NCBI GenBank assembly: GCA_021783895.1
Contig: JAJXTJ010000005.1
Span: 1 to 11,747 of the forward strand
Source of the DNA: Pseudomonadota bacterium
GTDB lineage: Bacteria > Pseudomonadota > Gammaproteobacteria > Burkholderiales > Sulfuricellaceae
DNA length: 11,747 nucleotides
Direction of reading: 5' to 3'
The stretch's first letter is position 1, and each line of letters starts with the position of its first letter. Both the position numbers and the translations under genes were made by a program. Shown here in pieces: positions 7,070 to 11,747 of this stretch. The notes under the pieces were generated by a model. It saw only the letters and a list, made by a program, of their open reading frames with translations, made no database searches and had not been told where the DNA came from.

Positions 7070-8238
7070 ACGAACAAGACTACCAGATGGAAACCCTGGC
7101 GGTGCGCTCCGGCATCGAGCGCAGCCAGTTCAACGAGCACTCCGAGGCGCTCTATCTGACCTCCAGCTTTGTGTTCAAAAACGCGGCCGAAGCGGCTGCG
7201 CGTTTTTCCGGCCAGACGCCGGGGAATATCTATGCGCGCTTCACCAACCCCACCGTCACCGCCTTCCAGGAGCGCCTGGCCGTGCTGGAAGGGGCGGAAT
7301 GCTGCGTCGCCACCGCTTCCGGCATGTCTGCGATTTTGTCCACCGTGATGGGGCTGCTCTCCGCCGGCGACCACATCGTCTCCTCGCGCAGCCTGTTCGG
7401 CGCCTCCGTGCAGCTGTTCGGCAACATCATGAAGCGCTTCGGTGTCGAAACCACTTTCGTTTCGCAGACTGACGTGGCGACCTGGTGCGCTGCGGTACGA
7501 CCGAATACCAAGCTGCTGTTCGCCGAAACGCCTTCCAATCCGCTCACCGAAATTTGCGACATCGCCGCCCTGAGCCAGGTTGCCAAACAGGCCGGCGCTT
7601 TGCTTGCGGTAGACAACTGCTTTTGCACTCCGATCCTGCAACGACCGCTGGACTTGGGCGCCGATCTCGTCATTCACTCCGCCACCAAATACCTGGACGG
7701 CCAGGGCAGGGTGCTGGGCGGTGCGGTGCTGGGCCGCAAGGAAGTCATCGACCCGGTGTTTGCTTTTTTGCGCACCGCCGGGCCGACCTTGAGCGCTTTC
7801 AATGCCTGGATCTTCCTGAAGGGGCTGGAAACGCTCAAGCTGAGGATGGATGCGCATTCCCGTGGCGCTATGGAACTCGCGCTGTGGCTGGAACAGCAGC
7901 CGCAGGTGGAACGGGTCTTTTATCCGGGCCTGCCTTCGCACCCGCAGTATGCGCTGGCCAAGCAGCAGCAGAAGACCGGCGGCGGCATCGTCGCGTTCGA
8001 GGTCAAGGGCGGCAAGGACGCCGCCTGGCGCGTGGTGGACGCGACTCGCATGATCTCGATCACCGCCAACCTGGGCGACACCAAGACCACCATTACCCAT
8101 CCTGCGTCCACCACGCACTGCCGGATCACTCCCGAGCAGCGTGTCGCGGCGGGGATAGGCGACGGTCTGCTGCGGGTAGCAGTCGGGCTGGAAGCCGTGT
8201 CCGATATCCAGGCCGATCTCGCGCGCGGCTGGAAATAG
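7066..8238 (+). CDS. metZ: O-succinylhomoserine sulfhydrylase
   Basis: PLP-dependent enzyme of the Cys/Met metabolism family that makes homocysteine from O-succinylhomoserine and sulfide, bypassing cystathionine. Seen in 390 residues: [27 protein letters not shown] in the N-terminal part, [16 protein letters not shown], the PLP-contacting [10 protein letters not shown] and AVDNCF, and the Schiff-base lysine K208 in [10 protein letters not shown], then [23 protein letters not shown] and THPASTTH, with [10 protein letters not shown] near the end. The [17 protein letters not shown] signature favours MetZ over MetB or MetC; O-acetylhomoserine as substrate cannot be excluded. The GAGGGAAG before the ATG is a good ribosome-binding site within purF, and ATGA overlap implies translational coupling. 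PurF-metZ adjacency is, from memory, common in betaproteobacteria and pseudomonads. Confidence 0.95.
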   Translation: MNEQDYQMETLAVRSGIERSQFNEHSEALYLTSSFVFKNAAEAAARFSGQTPGNIYARFTNPTVTAFQERLAVLEGAECCVATASGMSAILSTVMGLLSAGDHIVSSRSLFGASVQLFGNIMKRFGVETTFVSQTDVATWCAAVRPNTKLLFAETPSNPLTEICDIAALSQVAKQAGALLAVDNCFCTPILQRPLDLGADLVIHSATKYLDGQGRVLGGAVLGRKEVIDPVFAFLRTAGPTLSAFNAWIFLKGLETLKLRMDAHSRGAMELALWLEQQPQVERVFYPGLPSHPQYALAKQQQKTGGGIVAFEVKGGKDAAWRVVDATRMISITANLGDTKTTITHPASTTHCRITPEQRVAAGIGDGLLRVAVGLEAVSDIQADLARGWK

Positions 8239-8245
8239 CCAACTC

Positions 8246-10747
8246 ATGTCCTTCGAACTGCCGATTGGGCGTATCGTCCAGCCAAACATCCTGACTTGCC
8301 AGCCGGAGGTGTCCGTTTCCGAGGCGGCGCGGCGCATGTATGCGGTGCGCCGCAGTTCGATCCTGGTGATGGATGGAGGCAAGGCGGTGGGAATCTGGAC
8401 CGAGCGTGATGCGCTGGCGATTGATTTTTCCGACCCCGCAGCTTTCGAGAGACCGATTGCAGAGGTGATGAATGCGCCGGTCAAGACCCTGAATCACCAG
8501 TGCTCTCTGGGTGAGGCTGCGATGCGCTTCCGTGAGGAAGGGCTGCGGCACTTCCTGGTGGTGGACGATTCGAGCCGCCCTCTCGGGGTGATCACCCAGA
8601 CCGACGTAATACAGAATCAGGGTATCGAGTACTTTGTCCATTTGCTCGAAGTAAAAACCATTGTCAAATCGGCGCTCTCGGTGATCTCCGGCACACTGTC
8701 TCTGGGCGATGCCGCGCGCAGGATGCGCGAGTTGCGTCTGGATGCGCTGGTGGTGGAAGGGAAAGACGGCGCTTTGGGCATCATCACCGAACGGGACGTG
8801 CTCCGTTACGTCAGCGATCGCCAGCCCCACGCCGAAGTCTGGGAAGTCGCGAGCAAGCCGCTGATCACGGTGCCTGAAAACAGCAGTCTGTACCACGCGC
8901 GCAATGTTTTTTCCGAAAACCATATCCGCCACCTCGGCGTGACCGGCAAGAACGGCGACCTCCTCGGCGTCATCGCCTATTCCGACATCCTGGCGAGCAT
9001 CGAGCATAGCTATGTGCGCGAGTTGCAGTGCATGCTGGAAGAACGCGAGGAACGCCTGAATTTATCGAACCGGCACTTGCGTCTGGCGGAAAAGGTCTTC
9101 GAAACCACCTTCGAAGGCATCATGATAACCGACGCCCACTCGGTGATCGAATCCATCAATCCCGCCTTTACCAAGATTACCGGCTATAAACTGCACGAAG
9201 TGCTGGGAAAGAAGCCAAGCGTCCTGAGTTCAGGCCGGCATGGCCCGGAGTATTACCGGGATATGCACCAGGAACTGGCGGAGAAAGGCTGCTGGCAGGG
9301 CGAGATATGGAACCGCAGAAAAAATGGCGAAATCTACCCTGAATGGCTCTCGATAGGCACGGTGAAAAACCAGGATGGGCAGGTCTCCAACTATGTCGCG
9401 ATCTTCTCCGACATCACCGAGCGCAAGGCCTCGGATGACCATGCTCGCCACCTCGCCCATCATGACGCGCTGACCAATCTGCCCAATCGCATGCTGCTGA
9501 TGGAACGGCTCAGCCATGCTCTCGCCCATGCCCACCGCAATGACCGGATGGTTGCGGTGATGTTTCTCGACCTTGATCGCTTCAAGAATATCAACGACAC
9601 TCTCGGCCATACGATCGGCGACCAGTTGCTGAAAAGCGTGGCGGAACGTCTCTCCAAATGCATGCGCGAGGACGATACCGTGGCGCGACTGGGCGGCGAC
9701 GAGTTCGTGATCATCCTGGAAGAGGTGTCCAGCATCCGGGACGTGGCCGGTGTGGCGCAGAAGCTGATCAACGTCCTGGAACGGCCAGTGGTGCTGGAGC
9801 GACAGGAGATGTTCGTCACCACCAGTATCGGCATCAGCGTTTATCCCGACGACGGCAGCAGCGCCGATGTTTTGATCAAGCACGCCGATACGGCCATGTA
9901 TCGCGCCAAGGAACAGGGCCGCAACAACTGTCAATTCTACACGGAGGACATGAATGAACGCGCCACCGAGCGGCTGACCATCGAGAACAGCCTGCGCCAC
10001 GCGCTGGAGCGCAACGAATTCCTGCTCTACTACCAGCCTCAGGTGGACCTCCGAACTCGCCGTATCACCGGCATGGAGGCGTTGTTGCGCTGGCAGCATC
10101 CGGATTTCGGGCTGATTTTGCCGTCCCGCTTCATCCCCATTGCCGAAGAAACCGGCTTGATCGTTTTCATCGGCGAATGGGCGCTGCGCGCCGCCTGCTT
10201 TCAGAACAAGGCCTGGCAGGATGCCGGCATGCCATGCCTGCATGTGGCGGTGAACCTGTCCGCACGCCAGTTCAAGCAGTCCAACCTGGTTGACGTAGTG
10301 AGCCAGGCATTGGCTGACAGCGGGCTGGAGCCGCGCTACCTCGAACTTGAAATCACCGAAAGCATCGCCATGGAATATGCCGATGGAACTATCGCCAGGC
10401 TGAACGAGCTGAAAGCGATGGGCCTGACGATTTCCATGGATGATTTTGGCACCGGTCATTCCTCGCTCAGCTATTTAAAACGTTTCCCGATCGATACGCT
10501 GAAAATCGACCAGTCGTTCGTTCAGAATGTGCTGCTGGATTCGCAGGACGCAGCGATTGCGACGGCGATCACCACCATGGCGCGCATCCTGAAAATGAGG
10601 GTGGTGACGGAAGGCGTTGAAACCCAGGAACAGATAGTCTTTTTGCGTGATCAAGAGCGCGACGAAGTGCAGGGCTACTATTTCAGCCACCCGCTGCCGG
10701 CAGACGCTTTTGCCCTACTGCTGCGGAGCAATCTACCCTTCGGTTAA
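8246..10747 (+). CDS. CBS-PAS-GGDEF-EAL cyclic-di-GMP signalling protein
   Basis: An 833-residue, apparently soluble protein (no membrane helix or signal peptide seen) predicted to make and/or degrade c-di-GMP. Domains in order: four CBS motifs at about 10-57, 73-122, 134-190 and 198-250 (VGIWTERD, LGVITQTD, LGIITERD, LGVIAYSD); a short coiled-coil-like linker; a PAS domain at about 280-395 (ITGYKLHEVLG, GEIWNRRKNGE, ending FSDITER); GGDEF with intact G483-G-D-E-F487 and an inhibitory-site RxxD (R474, D477) exactly five residues before it; EAL with E611-A-L, NLSARQF, LEITES, DDFGTG, LKIDQSFV and VTEGVE, all key acidic residues present. Both active sites appear intact, so the net activity cannot be told. 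The start follows metZ by 7 bp with only a weak Shine-Dalgarno. CBS pairs often bind AMP, ATP or SAM, so sensing of purine or SAM status is an inference from domain and neighbours. Confidence 0.95.
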   Translation: MSFELPIGRIVQPNILTCQPEVSVSEAARRMYAVRRSSILVMDGGKAVGIWTERDALAIDFSDPAAFERPIAEVMNAPVKTLNHQCSLGEAAMRFREEGLRHFLVVDDSSRPLGVITQTDVIQNQGIEYFVHLLEVKTIVKSALSVISGTLSLGDAARRMRELRLDALVVEGKDGALGIITERDVLRYVSDRQPHAEVWEVASKPLITVPENSSLYHARNVFSENHIRHLGVTGKNGDLLGVIAYSDILASIEHSYVRELQCMLEEREERLNLSNRHLRLAEKVFETTFEGIMITDAHSVIESINPAFTKITGYKLHEVLGKKPSVLSSGRHGPEYYRDMHQELAEKGCWQGEIWNRRKNGEIYPEWLSIGTVKNQDGQVSNYVAIFSDITERKASDDHARHLAHHDALTNLPNRMLLMERLSHALAHAHRNDRMVAVMFLDLDRFKNINDTLGHTIGDQLLKSVAERLSKCMREDDTVARLGGDEFVIILEEVSSIRDVAGVAQKLINVLERPVVLERQEMFVTTSIGISVYPDDGSSADVLIKHADTAMYRAKEQGRNNCQFYTEDMNERATERLTIENSLRHALERNEFLLYYQPQVDLRTRRITGMEALLRWQHPDFGLILPSRFIPIAEETGLIVFIGEWALRAACFQNKAWQDAGMPCLHVAVNLSARQFKQSNLVDVVSQALADSGLEPRYLELEITESIAMEYADGTIARLNELKAMGLTISMDDFGTGHSSLSYLKRFPIDTLKIDQSFVQNVLLDSQDAAIATAITTMARILKMRVVTEGVETQEQIVFLRDQERDEVQGYYFSHPLPADAFALLLRSNLPFG

Positions 10748-10799
10748 GTGTCAGGGCTTTGTGCGCTGCACGCATTAATTATCGAGCCTCAAAAGGTCA

Positions 10800-10937
10800 T
10801 AAACCACCGGCTTTAGCCGGTGAAGTTGACTTGCACGGTTTTGATTCATGCGCGTTTAGCCGGGTGCGGTTTTGATGACTTTAGCCATCAGCATCCCGGC
10901 TGCGTCAACCCACCTACTTTCAGTAGGTGGTAGTTTA
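10800..10937. repeat. About 138-bp symmetrical element with terminal hairpins (REPIN/MITE-like, IS200/IS605-derived or structured-RNA relic)
   Basis: The outer ends are TAAAC (10800-10804) and its inverse GTTTA (10933-10937). Next to each end is a hairpin: CACCGGC/GCCGGTG with loop TTTA (10805-10822) on the left, and CCACCTACT/AGTAGGTGG with loop TTC (10910-10930) on the right. Just inside are GTTGAC (10825-10830) and its inverse GTCAAC (10904-10909). The middle holds a nested stem, GCCGGG.TGC (10859-10867) with GCATCCCGGC (10891-10900), enclosing TGATG/CATCA. No protein is encoded. The paired architecture resembles REPIN or non-autonomous IS200/IS605-type elements; a relic structured RNA of a lost element is an alternative. 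It ends exactly where a broken transposase begins. Confidence 0.65.
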
Positions 10938-10938
10938 G

Positions 10939-11270
10939 TTGATGGTGGCTTGGCGCATCTACTATCTGAACAAGCTCGGTCGCGAAGTGCCGCAATCTCC
11001 TTGTACGGTGTATTTCGGGGAAGCTGACTGGAAAGCGCTGATGGTATTCACCACGAGCAACCTGTTCCTCCCGCCCAGCCGCCGACCTTGCGTGAAGCCA
11101 TCCACCGTGTTGCCGGTCTCGGCGGGTTTCTCGGACGCAAAAGTGACGGCGAGCCAGGAACGCAAATCCTGTGGATCGGTTTGCAGCGTCTGGATGACAT
11201 CGTTGCCATGTGGCGCGTAATGACCAATGCGACACAAACGCCCGTGTCCAGCAGGGTCGATTCTGGGTAA
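10939..11270 (+). pseudogene. IS4/Tn5-like transposase, C-terminal remnant with frameshift
   Basis: Seen in frame with 10939: LMVAWRIYYLNKLGR, then CTVYFGEADWKALMVF. From about 11046-11060 onward the similarity continues in a different frame: PTLREAIHRVAGLGGFLGRK, then DGEPGTQILWIGLQRLDDI, ending at the TAA at 11268-11270. VAWRI..L..LGR, then LREA...A.LGGFLGR..DGEPG...LW.GLQRL is the characteristic end of DDE transposases of the IS4 family related to Tn5. All catalytic D, D and E residues lie upstream in such proteins and are absent here, replaced by the hairpin element; an in-frame TAG at 10936-10938 closes the upstream side. The gene is therefore truncated and frameshifted, and surely inactive. 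About 110 residues of the usual 400-450 or so remain. Confidence 0.85.
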
Positions 11271-11283
11271 AGATCAGGGCCTT

Positions 11284-11300
11284 GCCGGGGGCAACCCGGC
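11284..11300. other. GC-rich hairpin after the transposase remnant
   Basis: GCCGGG (11284-11289) and CCCGGC (11295-11300) pair around GGCAA. A T-rich tract (TCGTTTTCTTT) follows only about 7-17 bases later, so termination on the + strand is possible but the spacing is poor. It may simply be part of the repeat that follows. Confidence 0.35.
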
Positions 11301-11355
11301 GGCTGGTCGTTTTCTTTGAACGGCCAACCGCCCCACTCCGCCGCCTTTCGCTATG

Positions 11356-11568
11356 CTACGGATTCCCTGCGTTGCTCGCCAAGTCGGGCGTTGCCCCACA
11401 AGGGGGGGCCGACTGCCTATGCGCTCTTGCCCTACGCAATCCGTAGGGGAGTGCAGGGAAAGTGGATGAAAGATCGTATGCGGAACTCGCGCTGTGCGCT
11501 CAAACATTAGTCCTCGCAGAAATCCCCCGACTTGGCTGCGCTACTCGGCGGCGAATCAAGGGGAATCC
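11356..11568. repeat. Dispersed-type palindromic repeat, no gene
   Basis: The stretch 11271-11577 has no supported gene. It contains nested inverted matches: CTACGGATT (11356-11364) with AATCCGTAG (11438-11446); GTCGG (11383-11387) with CCGAC (11409-11413) around GCCCC and a G-run; and, further out, GGATTCCC (11360-11367) with GGGAATCC (11561-11568) and GCCAAGTCGGG (11378-11388) with CCCGACTTGGC (11526-11536). The last two pairs occur in matching order, so an inverted, diverged second copy of the same motif lies at 11526-11568. Small open frames over it, such as 11316-11510, are arginine/proline-rich and look spurious. Confidence 0.55.
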
Positions 11569-11577
11569 AACACCAAG

Positions 11578-11621
11578 CAACCCATTTCCATCCTAATAAC
11601 CTTCCCCTTGAAGGCATGGGG
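11578..11621. repeat. Degenerate CCCCATCC..CCTTCCCCTTGAAGG dispersed repeat
   Basis: AACCCATTTCCATCCTAATA is followed by ACCTTCCCCTTGAAGGCATGGGG. From memory it resembles a very common proteobacterial intergenic repeat (CCCCATCC..., then CCCTCCCCTTGAAGGGGAGG), here degenerate. CCTT (11600-11603) can pair with AAGG (11611-11614), or CCCC (11604-11607) with GGGG (11618-11621). Confidence 0.5.
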
Positions 11622-11623
11622 CA

Positions 11624-11648
11624 AAACTACGTTCTACGAACGTGGTTT
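11624..11648. terminator. Strong 11-bp hairpin, possible Rho-independent terminator
   Basis: AAACTACGTTC (11624-11634) and GAACGTGGTTT (11638-11648) form an 11-bp stem with one G-T pair and loop TAC. On the + strand it is followed by GTTTACT, a short imperfect T-tract; an A-tract precedes it. It could terminate transcription weakly in either direction, or be the end of a mobile element. Confidence 0.4.
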
Positions 11649-11727
11649 GTTTACTACTAATGAATAATTTTTCACCTATAGTTTCAGAGAGACGATTACT
11701 TTAGTTAAAGGGGGCGGGAGAGCGAAG

Positions 11728-11747
11728 AAGGAAGAGCTAGAATGATG
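11728..11747 (+). other. Possible ribosome-binding site and start of a downstream gene
   Basis: AAGGA (11728-11732) lies 9 bases before ATG ATG (11742-11747), an ideal Shine-Dalgarno arrangement, in a purine-rich AT-richer stretch at the right edge. Only two codons are inside the window, so the gene cannot be identified. Confidence 0.35.

Noticed and set aside
6943..8484. Long minus-strand open frame (513 codons)
   Set aside because: It mirrors purF end, metZ and the start of the c-di-GMP gene on the opposite strand; its translation has no recognisable motif and the + strand genes are certain.
9230..10459. Minus-strand open frame (409 codons)
   Set aside because: It is antisense to the PAS, GGDEF and EAL coding region, is histidine-rich from reversed codons, and has no domain signature.
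10805..10822. Rho-independent terminator after the c-di-GMP gene
   Set aside because: The stem is good but GAAGTTGAC follows instead of a T-run, and the hairpin is part of a larger symmetrical element.
11316..11510. Small open frame in the terminal intergenic region
   Set aside because: It reads through palindromic repeat DNA; the Arg/Pro/Ser-rich product looks like a repeat translation rather than a protein, and there is no ribosome-binding site.
11653..11681. Sigma-70-like promoter (TATAGT near 11676) before the possible downstream gene
   Set aside because: TATAGT is a fair -10 but no acceptable -35 lies 16-18 bases upstream, and AT-rich sequence gives such matches by chance.

Overview
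The window looks like a chromosomal segment of a betaproteobacterium. This is inferred from the gene order trpA-accD-folC-dedD(SPOR)-cvpA-purF-metZ, the GC-rich codon use of that block, an E. coli-type PurF without propeptide, and MetZ-type direct sulfhydrylation. All supported genes read left to right on the + strand. No tRNA, rRNA or CRISPR array was seen.

Region 1 (1-1064) is a visibly more AT-rich restriction-modification module. It holds the C-terminal end of a D12-class adenine-N6 DNA methyltransferase, overlapping by 8 bp an HNH restriction endonuclease with a winged-helix-like N-terminus and a double CxxC zinc site. It sits directly upstream of trpA, where trpB would be expected.

Region 2 (1092-8238) is a compact housekeeping block: tryptophan synthase alpha (trpA), acetyl-CoA carboxylase carboxyltransferase beta (accD), dihydrofolate/folylpolyglutamate synthase (folC), an inner-membrane SPOR-domain division protein (dedD-like), a CvpA-family membrane protein, amidophosphoribosyltransferase (purF) and O-succinylhomoserine sulfhydrylase (metZ). 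From cvpA onward the genes are 7 bp apart or overlap. The four earlier junctions each carry a different palindromic repeat. One overlaps the folC start and another encodes the FolC C-terminal tail.

Region 3 (8246-10747) is a large c-di-GMP signalling protein with four CBS motifs, a PAS domain, GGDEF with an I-site, and EAL. It starts 7 bp after metZ, so it is probably co-transcribed. Because CBS domains commonly bind adenosine nucleotides or SAM, its place behind purF and metZ suggests, as an inference only, a link between purine/methionine status and c-di-GMP.

Region 4 (10748-11747) contains no intact gene. It holds a symmetrical element of about 138 bp with terminal hairpins, abutting the frameshifted C-terminal remnant of an IS4/Tn5-like transposase. 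After that come a dispersed-type palindromic repeat, a degenerate short repeat and a strong hairpin. The last bases may be the ribosome-binding site and start codon of the next gene. The most unusual items are the palindromes at every early operon junction, the CBS-PAS-GGDEF-EAL protein in a biosynthetic operon, and the 138-bp hairpin element. I found no convincing wholly new defence or mobile system.
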